64,000 nucleotides of DNA from Bacteroidales bacterium (GCA_017962165.1 JAGCVW010000014.1:1-64000); one strand, 5' to 3'. Counted from the first letter of the stretch, positions 15,049 to 25,389 are shown. Translations and numbers: made by a program. Notes: a model not told the origin generated them from the letters alone.

Positions 15049-18000
15049 ATGCGAAAAACACTGTTAGTCATTCTGACCTTGATGCTGGGGTTCCTGGCCA
15101 TGGAAGCCTGGGGCGCTCCTCCTAAAAAGGTGACCGTCACTGGTGTCGTGCTCGACGACACCGAGCTCCCCATCCCGGGAGCGGCGGTTATGGTGAGGGG
15201 AAGTTCCCGCGGTGTGATTACCGACAACAACGGCGAATTCTCCATCGACGTCAGCCCCCACGACGTCCTCATCTTCCAGTTCCTCGGTTTCGAGGACGAA
15301 GAGGTGAAAGTGGGAGACCAGCTGAGCCTCATCGTGAAGATGCGCACCCTCGCCTCCGCACTCGACGAAGTCACCGTCGTGGCCTACGGCGCCCAGCGCA
15401 AGGCTTCCGTTATTGGAGCCATCAGCACCGTGAATACCGAACTCCTGAAAACCGGCGTTGGCCAGGTGTCCTCCTCGCTCGCCGGAAAGATGGCCGGTCT
15501 GGTCGTTCTCCAGAGAACGGGTGAGCCCGGCGCGGGCGCTGACTTCTGGATCAGGGGTATCAGCACCTTCGGCGGCAGCACCAACACCCCGCTGATCCTT
15601 GTCGACGGCGTCGAACGCAGCCTCGACCTCGTGGATCCCGACGACATCGCCTCCTTCTCCATCCTGAAGGACGCGACCGCTACAGCGCTTTACGGTGTGC
15701 GCGGTGCTAACGGCATCGTTATCGTCACGACCAAGCGCGGCGGCGAATCTGCCCCCAAGGTCAACCTCAAGGTCGAATACGGCGCAACCCAGCCGATAAA
15801 GATCCCCAGGATGGCGAATACCGAGCAGTGGATAGACTTCTTCAACCAGGTCAACATCGATTCAGGCGGTTTCGCCCCCATCGACGACTACAAGAGAGAC
15901 CTCTATCTCCACTCCAATGAAGTGGTGGGCTACGATTCCCGCACCGGCTACGACTCCGACCTCTATCCGAGCGTCGACTGGGTCAAGACGATTTACAAGG
16001 ACCTTGCGACTACCCGGCGCTACAACATCAGCGTCAGCGGCGGCTCGAAGATGGTGCGTTACTATGTAGCCGGCTCCTACTACTTCGAGGACTCCATCCT
16101 CAACAACGCGAACGACGAGCGCTACGACGCCTCGCTCAACTACCGGAAGTTCAACTTCAGGGCCAATACGGACATCAACATCACCCGCAGCACCGAGCTC
16201 GGAATCTCGCTGTCGACCCAGTACAACATTAAAAACCAGCCGGCCTCGACCCTGCAGGACATCTACACCTACACGCTCCTTATGACCCCGATCGCCATCC
16301 CGACCCACTTCTCGGACGGGACGCTGTCGAGGGCCCTCGTCGGCCACAACCCGTGGAACGACCTCAATGCGGTAGGTTACTCCAACAACGACCAGATCAC
16401 CGCCCAGTCGATGATTTCCCTGACGCAGCACTTCGACGACTTCGCCCCATGGCTTCAGGGCCTGAGTGCAAACGTCAAGTTCTCATGGGACGCATGGGAG
16501 TCCACCACCCTTACGCGCGGCATCTACCCTTCGATCTACAGGGCCATCGGCCGTGAGACCGAAGCCAACGACGCCGGCGAATACCCGCTGATCCTCGAGC
16601 AGGTCCAGGAAGGTTCCAACTACATGAGCCTCAGCACTGGCCACAACGGAACCATGACCATCAACGGCGAGGCCTCCGTCAACTACGAGCGCATCTTCGC
16701 CGGCTCCCACCGCGTCAGCGGCCTGCTCCTCTTCAACATCCGCAACCACCAGCGCCTCTACCCGGGCAGTTACATCTACGCTTTCCCCTACAGGTACATA
16801 GGTCTTGCCGGTCGTGCGACTTATTCCTACAAGGACCGCTACTTCTTCGAGGCGAACTTCGGCTACAACGGCTCCGAGAACTTCGCGCCGTCGCATCGCA
16901 TGGGTCTGTTCCCGTCGGTCGCCCTCGGTTACATAATCAGCAACGAGCCCTGGTGGGCAGACCTCTCGGATGTGTTCAGCCTCCTCAAGTTCAAGGCTTC
17001 CTACGGCGAGGTCGGTAACGACCAGATCCCCGGCCGCTTCGCCTTCAACACCGAGATGAACACCTCCGCGGCCGGCTTCTCCTTCGGCGAGGCCAACAAA
17101 AAGAACTGGGCCGCCGGTATCGCTACCGCAAAGAGGGGAGACGATTCCGTGGGCTGGGAAACGGCCCACAAAGCCAACGTCGGCGTGGAGACCAAGTTCT
17201 TCAACCAGCTCTCGATCAATGTGGACGTGTTCCAGGAGAAGAGGGGCGGTATCTACGTCGCCCGCCAGATGACGCCTTCAGTAGTGGGTGAGAACACGGC
17301 TCAGTATGCCAACATAGGCAGCCTCCTGAACCGCGGCTTCGAAATCAACATGGAGTACGAAAAGTCCTTCTCCAACGGTCTTTACCTTTCAGGCCGCGGC
17401 AACTTCGGCTGGAACCGCAACCTCAAGATGTACGACGACATCCCGCCGCAGATCTGGGAGTACCAGAACACCTACGGCTACACCGTCTACCAGCAGAGGG
17501 GCCTGATTGCCGAAGGTCTTTTCGAGAGCCAGGAAGACATCGACACCTGGCCCAGGCAGACCTTCGGCGACGTCCGCCCCGGTGACATCAAATACCGCGA
17601 CGTCAACGGCGACGGCGTGATCGACGTCTTTGACGTAGTGCCCATCGGTTACACGCATGTTCCTGAAATCAACTACGGTTTCGGACTCAGCGCCTCGTGG
17701 ATGGGCTTCGACGCCTCCATCTTCTTCAGCGGCGTAGGCAACTACACCCGCTTCATCTCCGGAGCCAACCTCTACGGCGCATCCACCAACATGGACCAGC
17801 TCGGCCAGATCTACGAAGACGTGGCCCTCAACCGCTGGACCCCGGAAAACCGCAATTCGGCCGCTCCTTACCCGCGCCTGATGCTCAACAAGAGCGAGAA
17901 CAACCAGTTCACCTATCTGATGGACAGCCAGAGCGCCATGTCTACCTACTGGCAGAGGGACATGAGTTTCCTCAGGCTCAAGAACGCTGAAATCGGCTAC

Positions 18001-18180
18001 ACCATCCCCAAGCGCGTTACGCGCAAGATAGGCATGAGTACCGTCCGCTTCTACGCCCAGGGTGTCAACCTGCTGACTTTCTCAAAGTTCAAGCTCTGGG
18101 ATCCCGAGCTCTCGGCGAGCAACGGTAATATCTACCCGCAGATGAGAACCTTCTGCTTCGGAGCAAACGTTAATTTCTAG
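15049..18180 (+). CDS. SusC-like TonB-dependent outer-membrane receptor
   Basis: 1043 residues, the usual size for SusC. A signal peptide (LLVILTLMLGFLAMEAWGA) precedes a carboxypeptidase-regulatory-like domain (about 27-115: VTGVVLDDTELPIPGAAVMV, GEFSIDV, FLGFEDEEV). Next come a plug domain (GKMAGLVVLQRTGEPGAG, IRGISTFGGSTNTPLILVDG, LKDATATALYGVRGANGIV) and a 22-strand barrel ending in ANVNF with a terminal Phe. It imports oligosaccharides across the outer membrane with energy from TonB and pairs with the SusD-like protein encoded 14 bases downstream. The ligand is unknown; the GH97 gene upstream suggests alpha-linked gluco- or galacto-configured sugars. Confidence 0.96.
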   Translation: MRKTLLVILTLMLGFLAMEAWGAPPKKVTVTGVVLDDTELPIPGAAVMVRGSSRGVITDNNGEFSIDVSPHDVLIFQFLGFEDEEVKVGDQLSLIVKMRTLASALDEVTVVAYGAQRKASVIGAISTVNTELLKTGVGQVSSSLAGKMAGLVVLQRTGEPGAGADFWIRGISTFGGSTNTPLILVDGVERSLDLVDPDDIASFSILKDATATALYGVRGANGIVIVTTKRGGESAPKVNLKVEYGATQPIKIPRMANTEQWIDFFNQVNIDSGGFAPIDDYKRDLYLHSNEVVGYDSRTGYDSDLYPSVDWVKTIYKDLATTRRYNISVSGGSKMVRYYVAGSYYFEDSILNNANDERYDASLNYRKFNFRANTDINITRSTELGISLSTQYNIKNQPASTLQDIYTYTLLMTPIAIPTHFSDGTLSRALVGHNPWNDLNAVGYSNNDQITAQSMISLTQHFDDFAPWLQGLSANVKFSWDAWESTTLTRGIYPSIYRAIGRETEANDAGEYPLILEQVQEGSNYMSLSTGHNGTMTINGEASVNYERIFAGSHRVSGLLLFNIRNHQRLYPGSYIYAFPYRYIGLAGRATYSYKDRYFFEANFGYNGSENFAPSHRMGLFPSVALGYIISNEPWWADLSDVFSLLKFKASYGEVGNDQIPGRFAFNTEMNTSAAGFSFGEANKKNWAAGIATAKRGDDSVGWETAHKANVGVETKFFNQLSINVDVFQEKRGGIYVARQMTPSVVGENTAQYANIGSLLNRGFEINMEYEKSFSNGLYLSGRGNFGWNRNLKMYDDIPPQIWEYQNTYGYTVYQQRGLIAEGLFESQEDIDTWPRQTFGDVRPGDIKYRDVNGDGVIDVFDVVPIGYTHVPEINYGFGLSASWMGFDASIFFSGVGNYTRFISGANLYGASTNMDQLGQIYEDVALNRWTPENRNSAAPYPRLMLNKSENNQFTYLMDSQSAMSTYWQRDMSFLRLKNAEIGYTIPKRVTRKIGMSTVRFYAQGVNLLTFSKFKLWDPELSASNGNIYPQMRTFCFGANVNF

Positions 18181-18186
18181 GGAGGA
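18181..18186 (+). promoter_or_regulatory. Strong Shine-Dalgarno-like sequence before the SusD-like gene
   Basis: GGAGGA directly follows the SusC stop codon and ends 7 bases before the ATG at 18194. Clear SD sequences are uncommon in Bacteroidota, so this one may help match SusD to SusC output. Confidence 0.5.
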
Positions 18187-18193
18187 TCAAGCA

Positions 18194-20209
18194 ATGAAAA
18201 AGTTAACATCATACATACTGATTGCCCTTGCGGCGCTGACCCTTGCTTCGTGCAGCGATTTCCTGGACGTGAAACTCCACGATCAGGCCACCCTTGAAGA
18301 GATGTTCACCCAGGGAGGAAACGCCCACAGATATCTCCGCCACATTTACTCCTTCATCCCTGAAGAAGAATCGATAAGCAACCGCGAAGGCTGGGTGGTC
18401 GCCCGTTCCGACGAAGCCCAGTTCTCGTGGACCCAGTGGGTCTATTATCTGATCTTCCGCGAGGGTAACTACTCCTCTGCCACTACGGTCGCCAGCACCG
18501 ACGCCGACAGGGCCATGCGCCCCTGGGACAAGTTCTATCAGGCGATTTCCCAGTGCTCGATCTTCATCAACAATATCGACCTGATGAAGGAGTACAATAA
18601 CAAAGACGCGGCAGAACTCGCCAAAATCAAGAAGCAGATGAAGGCCGAGGCGAAATTCCTGCGCGCCTACTACTATTACTGCCTTATCCGCCAGTATGGC
18701 CCAGTCTATATCTGGATGGACTCCGACGGAAAGCCCGTGACTCCTGACCTCAGCATAGACGGTTCGAAGATCGAGCGCAACACCATGCAGGAGTGCTTCG
18801 ACTTCATCCTCGCGCAGCTCGACGAAGCCATAGCCGAACTTCCCGTCCATGTCGGCGATTTCGGCGAGGTATCCCAGGACTGGATGGGCCGTGCCACCAA
18901 AGGCGCGGCGATGGCAGTCAAGTGCCGTGTGGCCCTTATGCAGGCTTCGCCCCTGTACAACGGCCAGAACGGCACCGGCCTCTACGACGATTTCGTGAGC
19001 AAGTACAACGGCAAGAAGTTCTTCGAGACCACCTACGATGCTTCCAAATGGGACGTCGCCGCCAAGGCCCACCGCGAGCTTATCGCGCTGGCCGAGACCG
19101 GCGAGTATGCCCTCGTGACCGACGCCTCTACATCGGAAGATCCCATGCAGGCCGCGGCCGACAACTACCAGGCCATTTTCCAGAAAACATGGAACAAGGA
19201 GACCATCTGGGGATGGTGGAAACGCGAGTCCTCCGAGTACGGCTCTTACCTCGCAGGCGCCGGCCAGATCATGTGCTGCGCCCTCGCCCCTCAGATCGAG
19301 GGCGTTGGAGGCTATGCCGGCATCACCCCTTCGCTCAAGCTCGTGGATGCGTTCCCTATGCAGGCCACCGGCCGTTACCCTCTCCAGCTCGGCAACATGT
19401 ACCAGAAGACCGACGGCCGCCTGGACTACTCAAAACCCAACGTGGATCCGCTGTCGGGCTACCAGGCCGAAGGCTGGAAGGAAGGATATAAAGTCCCGGT
19501 CAACGCACCGTGGGCTCCCGGCTTCAAGGCCCATGTCTCCACTACCGGCCGCGACGCCCGCTTCTACCAGTGCATAGTCCCCAACGGCTTCCCCTGGCCA
19601 AACGAGAACAAGAAGAAGTTCTTCACCTGTTACAACAACAGCGAATGTACTTCTCCGTTCAGGACCTCCGGCGACAGCAACCGCGCAGGCTACATGTGGC
19701 GCAAGTGGTATCCGACCAACCGGCAGCTGGACAACTTCCAGGCTTACCAGATGAACGTCGTCTATCCTTCGATACGTCTCGCCGAGATTTATCTCAACTA
19801 CGCCGAATGTTTGATAGAGCAGAGTTCGCCCAAGCTCGATTCCGCCTGCTTCTACATCAACAAGGTGCGCAACCGCGCCGGACTCAACAACATAGAGGTG
19901 GCTTACGCCGGAATCAACACCAATAAAGATCTCCTTCGCGAAGCCCTCAGGATGGAGCGCATGGTCGAGTTCAACGGCGAGGCCGTACGCCACTACGATG
20001 CGGTCCGATGGATGATAGCTCCCGAAGAGTACACCACCAGGAACTGGACGCTCAAATGCAGCGCCACTACCTATGAGGAGTCATGGGAGAGGGTTCCCGA
20101 CGATTGTCCGCTGGGAGATCCCACCTTCATCGAAAGGGACTACCTCTTCCCGATTTATTCCGGCCACCTGGCCCAGATGACCAACATGACCCAAAACCCC
20201 GGATTCTGA
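18194..20209 (+). CDS. SusD/RagB-family surface glycan-binding lipoprotein
   Basis: 671 residues, somewhat long for the family. Lipobox ALTLASC sets the lipid anchor at Cys20. The first mature residues are SDFLDVKLHDQATLEEMF, and AKFLRAYYYYCLIRQYGPVY is the TPR-helix signature of SusD. The C-terminal third shows RLAEIYLNYAECLIEQ, INKVRNRAG, RMERMVEFNGEAVRHYDAVR and the terminal LFPIYSGHLAQMTNMTQNPGF. It should cap the SusC barrel at the cell surface and bind ligand. It sits between susC and a smaller lipoprotein gene, all co-directional with 2-14 base gaps, so one operon. Confidence 0.95.
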   Translation: MKKLTSYILIALAALTLASCSDFLDVKLHDQATLEEMFTQGGNAHRYLRHIYSFIPEEESISNREGWVVARSDEAQFSWTQWVYYLIFREGNYSSATTVASTDADRAMRPWDKFYQAISQCSIFINNIDLMKEYNNKDAAELAKIKKQMKAEAKFLRAYYYYCLIRQYGPVYIWMDSDGKPVTPDLSIDGSKIERNTMQECFDFILAQLDEAIAELPVHVGDFGEVSQDWMGRATKGAAMAVKCRVALMQASPLYNGQNGTGLYDDFVSKYNGKKFFETTYDASKWDVAAKAHRELIALAETGEYALVTDASTSEDPMQAAADNYQAIFQKTWNKETIWGWWKRESSEYGSYLAGAGQIMCCALAPQIEGVGGYAGITPSLKLVDAFPMQATGRYPLQLGNMYQKTDGRLDYSKPNVDPLSGYQAEGWKEGYKVPVNAPWAPGFKAHVSTTGRDARFYQCIVPNGFPWPNENKKKFFTCYNNSECTSPFRTSGDSNRAGYMWRKWYPTNRQLDNFQAYQMNVVYPSIRLAEIYLNYAECLIEQSSPKLDSACFYINKVRNRAGLNNIEVAYAGINTNKDLLREALRMERMVEFNGEAVRHYDAVRWMIAPEEYTTRNWTLKCSATTYEESWERVPDDCPLGDPTFIERDYLFPIYSGHLAQMTNMTQNPGF

Positions 20210-20211
20210 TT

Positions 20212-21138
20212 ATGAAAAGAGCAATTATACTACTGGGTTTCTTAGCCCTCTTCGCAACGGCTTGCGAGGACTACCGCGACAATAACCTGCCGCAGGATTC
20301 GGTTTACCTCCGCAGCCCCGACGACAAGCTGATTGCCGAGTATTCGGTCTACGATGCGGTGAACCGTATCGGAGTGATCAAGGCCGGAAAGGGGATGGAA
20401 GCCTGCACGGTCGAGCTTGCCATAGACAACTCCCTGGTGGGCGACTACAACTACGAACATGGAACCGATTACGTCCCGCTTCCCAAGTCCCTTTACAACG
20501 CCGATGAGATCAACGGCAGGAAAGTGACCATCGCCGCAAAAGACGTCCGCGCGCTGGTCGAGATCAAGTGGGATCCTGCCGAAATGGTGGCCGAGATCAG
20601 CTCCACGCCCGACAAATATGTGATTCCGCTCTGGATCAAGAGTTCCACTGTCGATATCCAGGAGGCAAAGCGTCTGGTGCTGGTAAGGCCCATCATGGCC
20701 ACCCTCGAGCCCCGCGCCGCGTCCAACCCCGTCACCTGCAAGGAGGAATCCACCGCAGCCGTGAAGCTTGGGCTCGTGCTCAGCGCTCCCATCGACACTA
20801 AGGACGTCACGGTCAGCCTCCTGTTCATGCCCAAGGCATTCACTTCCGGCGGCAAGGACTATGTGGCCGCCCCTGCAGGATCGGTGACACTCCGCAAGCA
20901 GAAGGTGGTAATCCCGGCCGGCGTGTCCGAAATCGACTTCCTGGTCGACCTGGACATGACAGGTGTCACCGATGACTACCTCGGCGGCATCATTACCATC
21001 ACGAAAGTGGAGGTTCGCAAGACTACCAACCCGGACAAGGCCCGCACCGACGAATCCGATGCCGAAGTGCTGACATGCCTCCCGGTCACATCCGACACCA
21101 TGTCGATACTTGTACGCAGGACAAAGACCAGTTCATGA
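20212..21138 (+). CDS. Sus-cluster lipoprotein, DUF1735-like (probable surface ligand-binding)
   Basis: 308 residues from the ATG at 20212, two bases after the SusD stop. An in-frame ATG at 20083 lies inside the SusD gene and would remove the signal peptide from the N-terminus. Lipobox ALFATAC. The mature protein (EDYRDNNLPQDSVYL) begins like the DUF1735 domain that follows SusD genes in many clusters. It continues with beta-rich segments and two copies of a strand pattern, VTIAAKDVRALVEIKWD and VVIPAGVSEIDFLVDLD, suggesting two sandwich domains. These proteins are usually surface-exposed glycan binders. Its stop overlaps the next start (ATGA). Confidence 0.75.
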   Translation: MKRAIILLGFLALFATACEDYRDNNLPQDSVYLRSPDDKLIAEYSVYDAVNRIGVIKAGKGMEACTVELAIDNSLVGDYNYEHGTDYVPLPKSLYNADEINGRKVTIAAKDVRALVEIKWDPAEMVAEISSTPDKYVIPLWIKSSTVDIQEAKRLVLVRPIMATLEPRAASNPVTCKEESTAAVKLGLVLSAPIDTKDVTVSLLFMPKAFTSGGKDYVAAPAGSVTLRKQKVVIPAGVSEIDFLVDLDMTGVTDDYLGGIITITKVEVRKTTNPDKARTDESDAEVLTCLPVTSDTMSILVRRTKTSS

Positions 21139-22709
21139 GACTGCAGCCGATGATACAGTTGTTTTTAGCCATTGCGCTGGGGCTCTCCTCGTGTGGGCCC
21201 GAGAAACCCGCTGCGCCCACCAAAGAGCGGCCCGTGGCCAAGATTGCGGTGAGCACCGTCGGCAGCACGTCCATAGGAGTGGAGATCAAGCTCGTCCGCG
21301 CCGAAAAGGCATGGATACTTATCCTGCGCGACGACGACGATGCGCCCGATGCGGCAACGGTCAAGGCTGAAGGAACCGCATATCCGGCCGGCAAGGCTAC
21401 CATAGGCGATCTTAAGCCCGGCAGGTCCCAGATACTCTACTATACCCCCGAAGGCCCGGACGGTACTCTCGGCAGCGTTTCCCATGAGGCCTTCCGCACA
21501 CTTACCCTCGAACCCTATGCCTGGGAGAAATCCCGCACCGGCATCCCGTTCTTCGCCGACCTCGCCCTGATCTACGGCGGAGGCAACCGTAACCCGAGGG
21601 AATGGGATAAAGCCCGCATCGCCAGCCATGTTACCTGGACCGATCCGGAAACGAAGGAGGAAAAATGGCTTTTCGACGCCTTCCTGATGCTGGAAATGCG
21701 CACTGCGGACAATGTAGACCCCCGCGCCCTTGGAATAGGCATAAAAGACTGGTACGACAACTCCCTGGCGATGAAGTCTGCCGGCAAAGCCGACGCCGAG
21801 GCATGGCTGGACTTCTGGTTCGAGGAAGGCAACGGTTTTACCGCGCTCGACGAGGCGGTCGGGGATGCGGCTTCGCGCATCGGTCCTCCGCCCGTCGCCC
21901 CCAAGGTCATAGTGATGATGCCGGATATCCCCGCCCATGAAAGATACAACGTCATGGAATCCTCGACTACCTATTGGGGCGCCGTCGACGGCCGCACGCT
22001 GAATTTCTCCAACCCGGCCGACCGTGTGACCGCCTACTGCTGGTTCGTGGACGAAGTGCGGACGCGCTTCGAAAAGGCCGGCTTCCGGAACATCGAGCTC
22101 GGCGGCTTCTACATCATGAGCGAGGAAATCGCCTCGATGCGCTCTGGAGTAGGTGGCCATGGAGGAGATACCATCGACGGCCAGCTCCGCGACGGCTGGG
22201 AGGTCCAGGCCAAGGCCTGGGATGAGATATTCCCGGCGGTTTCGGACTACATCCATCTCTACAATGAAGCGGTGGTCTGGATTCCGTACCGCTGCGCCGC
22301 AGGTTTCCGCTACTGGACTGATTTCGGCATCGACTACGCCTACATGCAGCCCAACCGTTTCTGGGACACGAACAACGTCAACCCCATGTCGACCTTCTGG
22401 GGCCAGATCTCGACCTACAGGCTCAACATGGAGCTCGAGTTCGACGACCGCCTGATGCGCAATCCTGTCGACTCCTCCGACTCTTCCTACAAGGAGGGAG
22501 AGACCTACATGACCTACCGCGGCCGCTGGCGCGAGTACATCGACGGCATGCAGAACGCCGAGGTCTACGGCTACAAGCAGCTCGCGGTCTACATGGGCTA
22601 CGACTCGTTCAATCATCTGAAAGCCAGCACCGACTACGAAGAGCGGGCTATTTTCAATGAGTTCTGCCGCCTGATCGCGAACGATCCCCTGAAATCGAAA
22701 AACAAATAA
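21135..22709 (+). CDS. DUF4855-family lipoprotein, putative glycan-active TIM barrel
   Basis: 524 residues from the ATG at 21135, which overlaps the previous stop. Lipobox ALGLSSC. Residues about 30-125 look like a fibronectin-type III-like sandwich (VAKIAVSTVGSTSIGVEIKL, then YYTPEGPDGTLGS). The rest resembles DUF4855 (DLALIYGGGNRNPREWDKAR, WLFDAFLMLEM, WLDFWFEEGNGFTALD, IELGGFYIMSEEI, DYAYMQPNRFW). The family is thought to have a glycosidase-like barrel, but I know of no proven activity; carboxylates at GFYIMSEE and YNEAVVWIPYR are candidates for catalysis. It belongs to the Sus operon and would act at the cell surface on the same ligand. Confidence 0.75.
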   Translation: MRLQPMIQLFLAIALGLSSCGPEKPAAPTKERPVAKIAVSTVGSTSIGVEIKLVRAEKAWILILRDDDDAPDAATVKAEGTAYPAGKATIGDLKPGRSQILYYTPEGPDGTLGSVSHEAFRTLTLEPYAWEKSRTGIPFFADLALIYGGGNRNPREWDKARIASHVTWTDPETKEEKWLFDAFLMLEMRTADNVDPRALGIGIKDWYDNSLAMKSAGKADAEAWLDFWFEEGNGFTALDEAVGDAASRIGPPPVAPKVIVMMPDIPAHERYNVMESSTTYWGAVDGRTLNFSNPADRVTAYCWFVDEVRTRFEKAGFRNIELGGFYIMSEEIASMRSGVGGHGGDTIDGQLRDGWEVQAKAWDEIFPAVSDYIHLYNEAVVWIPYRCAAGFRYWTDFGIDYAYMQPNRFWDTNNVNPMSTFWGQISTYRLNMELEFDDRLMRNPVDSSDSSYKEGETYMTYRGRWREYIDGMQNAEVYGYKQLAVYMGYDSFNHLKASTDYEERAIFNEFCRLIANDPLKSKNK

Positions 22710-22724
22710 TAACCACATATCACG

Positions 22725-25367
22725 ATGAAAAGATTAATCTACGTTTTGATGGCAGCTGCGGCGGTGTTCGCCGCAGGTTCCTGCAAACAGCCGGTAGAGC
22801 CCGTTCAACCCGAGGATACTACCGTATTCGAGGTCGACGATCTCGAGGCTATCTCCGCCCAGGCCGGTACGTTCACTGTAGGGGTCACAACCAATATTCC
22901 CTTCACAGTTGAAGTCCCCGATGACGTCGCCTGGCTGCGCTATATCGAGACAAAGGCCGAAGAAGCCCCGGAGGTGATTTCAGCTCCCGTAGCGAAGAAG
23001 TCGGTCGTCTTTGAGATCGACCTTAACGAGGAAGACGCCATGCGCCAGGCTCGCGTCAAGTTCCTCGACGATACCGGCGAACAGCTTAAGGCTATCACCG
23101 TCATCCAGAAAGCCGGAGGCGGCATCGAATTCGAAGTCGAGTGGGCCGAAGATATCTCCGTCGACGGAGAGACAATCATAGTCCCGGTATCTTCCAACGT
23201 TCCTTTCGAGGCCCGTTCGGAAGTTGACTGGATTACCGTAAAGAGCGTTACCGCTTCCACCGCCGAACTGGAAATCGCATCCAACGGCAGTGTGGAGCCT
23301 CGCGACGGTACGGTGAATTTCTACCGTGCAGGCACGGACAAGAAGATAGGTTTCCTTGATCTCCACCAGATGGAGCCCAATGTAATTCTGAATGTCGCAG
23401 GCGAGGCTTCAGGTTTTGGAACTGTCGCAGAGGCTATGGCTGCTTATAACGAGCTTGCCGCAGGACCTGCCGAGATTATCCTTGCCCGCGGAACACATGC
23501 CGGCGTCATCGCCGTTGCGGAGGGCAAACCCGAACTTACCGTCAACGGCAACGGCGTCGCCACTCTCGACGGCTCAATCGAAATCAACAAGGTTGCAGTG
23601 ACAGTGAAGGACCTCGCAATCGCTTCTTCCGGCGAAGGAACGGCACCTCAGTTCACTACCGCCTACAATTACAAGCACGGCATCTTCGTCCACTCCGCCG
23701 GTTATGGCGTCCGCATAGAGAATGTCCGTATCGACATGAAGAACCTTGATCCCGACGCTACAGGCATCTTCCTCCTCTCAGAGGGCGACAAGGGCACAAA
23801 GACGGATGTTGTCCGCAACAGCACCATCGACGGCGGAAACGGCGGACACCGCCTGATGCAGGCATATGGCGCCAAGGCCAACATCACGGGAAATACTTTC
23901 CTTAACCCCTATTCGAGCTATGCCGTGCGCTTCGGCGACAAGGATGGCACTATCCTCCTTGCAAGCAACAAATTTGAGGGCGCATCCGGCTGCGCTGTCC
24001 ACTTCAACAATCTTGAGAGCACTTCGGTGACGCTCGGCAACGGCACCAAGGACAACAACAAGTTCAACGGCACTTTCGAGGCTTCCTACAAGGCAAGTAC
24101 CGATGTGAATGCAGCTGCGGCGGCGAACACCTTCGCTCCTCCGGTAGAGTATTCCGCCGGAGTCGTCACTCCCATCATCGATCCCAACGCTCCCGCCACC
24201 CTCACCCGCGTGTGGGGCTATTACAACGGCTCCAGGGGCGAGTGGGACGACCAGATCGTTTCGCCCAGGTCCAACGAAAACTGGAACCGCAACGGTATCA
24301 TCTCCGGCGATTATGTCTATGTGACCATATGCGGATCTTCGGACGATAAGTTCGGTGTGGCAGTGTTTGATCTCCTCACCGGCGAATACATCCGCACCAT
24401 CACCACCGGTTTCACAAAGGAAGGTACCTTCTGGACCTGCGGCATCGTGAAGATGCAGGGCGAAGAGGCCGACGTGATCTATGTCTGCAATATGGCTATG
24501 ACCAACGACAGCAAGACCGAAGACCTGGTCGTCTATCGTCTGATCGAGCCCGACTCCGAGGGCGTGCCCACGGCGGCGGAGGTTGCTATGCGTTACACCG
24601 TTCCGAATGGCGAGCGCTACGGAGATAAGATGACTGCCTGGGGCAGTTCTAATGACGGACTTCTTACATTTGTTTCGTTCTATCACGACAGTTCGGTCAA
24701 ACAGTACAGGTCTTTTGTAGAGTTCCTATTGACTGCAGACGTTATCAATCCGGAACCGCACATTAATGCTACAAATGCCAATGTCATCGCGCTTGCCGGC
24801 AAGGCTGGGGCTCAGACAGGCGGAATTTATCTGTGGGCATCTACCACTACTGAAGATAATGCTACCCGTCAGGGAATATACGCATCCAATTTTGACATAC
24901 GTTTCGTATCCGCTTATTGGTATTCCAAATTTGAAGGATACTACAACTTCCTTACGGATAAGAATCATTCCTGGGGCGAGGATCCAGGCTCGATTCTGAC
25001 AAACGTTGGGTATTACGATGCCAACGCGCTTGATCCGCGTCTTGTGTTTATCGACGGAATCCGTTATTTTGTCTATACTGTAGTGGAACTCGATAGCGCA
25101 AGCAAGTCTTCCGGCTATCTCCGTATGGTCAGAATCCCCGATGCGACAGGTAATTCAGGCCTGCCCCTCTTCGATGTTTGCTGGGCGGTAAAGGACGATG
25201 CTTCCGCATTCCAGCGCTATCCTATCGGAGACCCCGACGATTTCAGCGCAGTGGGCCACGAAACCACCAACAAGACCGGTTACTGCGACGTAGCCTACAG
25301 GGGCGACGATATTTACATCCTTTCGGGTGTGACCTCGACCGGTATGTCAGTATTTAAAGTAGAATAA
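22725..25367 (+). CDS. Multidomain lipoprotein: two BACON-like domains, beta-helix, DUF4623-like C-terminus
   Basis: 880 residues. Lipobox VFAAGSC (Cys20). Residues about 35-130 and 135-218 are two BACON-like Ig domains (TFTVGVTTNIPFTVEVPDDV and IIVPVSSNVPFEARSEVDWI repeat the same pattern). Residues about 225-460 read as a right-handed parallel beta-helix (IILARGTHAGVIAV, NTFLNPYSSYAVRFGDKDG, ASNKFEGASGCAVHFNN). Residues about 485-880 resemble DUF4623, probably a beta-propeller (TRVWGYYNGSRGEWDDQI onward). It is the last but one gene of the Sus operon, 15 bases after the DUF4855 gene. A surface binding or lyase-like role is possible; no catalytic residues can be assigned. Confidence 0.72.
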   Translation: MKRLIYVLMAAAAVFAAGSCKQPVEPVQPEDTTVFEVDDLEAISAQAGTFTVGVTTNIPFTVEVPDDVAWLRYIETKAEEAPEVISAPVAKKSVVFEIDLNEEDAMRQARVKFLDDTGEQLKAITVIQKAGGGIEFEVEWAEDISVDGETIIVPVSSNVPFEARSEVDWITVKSVTASTAELEIASNGSVEPRDGTVNFYRAGTDKKIGFLDLHQMEPNVILNVAGEASGFGTVAEAMAAYNELAAGPAEIILARGTHAGVIAVAEGKPELTVNGNGVATLDGSIEINKVAVTVKDLAIASSGEGTAPQFTTAYNYKHGIFVHSAGYGVRIENVRIDMKNLDPDATGIFLLSEGDKGTKTDVVRNSTIDGGNGGHRLMQAYGAKANITGNTFLNPYSSYAVRFGDKDGTILLASNKFEGASGCAVHFNNLESTSVTLGNGTKDNNKFNGTFEASYKASTDVNAAAAANTFAPPVEYSAGVVTPIIDPNAPATLTRVWGYYNGSRGEWDDQIVSPRSNENWNRNGIISGDYVYVTICGSSDDKFGVAVFDLLTGEYIRTITTGFTKEGTFWTCGIVKMQGEEADVIYVCNMAMTNDSKTEDLVVYRLIEPDSEGVPTAAEVAMRYTVPNGERYGDKMTAWGSSNDGLLTFVSFYHDSSVKQYRSFVEFLLTADVINPEPHINATNANVIALAGKAGAQTGGIYLWASTTTEDNATRQGIYASNFDIRFVSAYWYSKFEGYYNFLTDKNHSWGEDPGSILTNVGYYDANALDPRLVFIDGIRYFVYTVVELDSASKSSGYLRMVRIPDATGNSGLPLFDVCWAVKDDASAFQRYPIGDPDDFSAVGHETTNKTGYCDVAYRGDDIYILSGVTSTGMSVFKVE

Positions 25368-25389
25368 ACAACACTAATTATTAATTGAT

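Noticed and set aside
22725..25367. Calling the beta-helix lipoprotein a pectate lyase
   Set aside because: The fold impression rests on repeat rhythm only; no calcium-site or Arg/Lys catalytic motif of pectate lyases could be seen.
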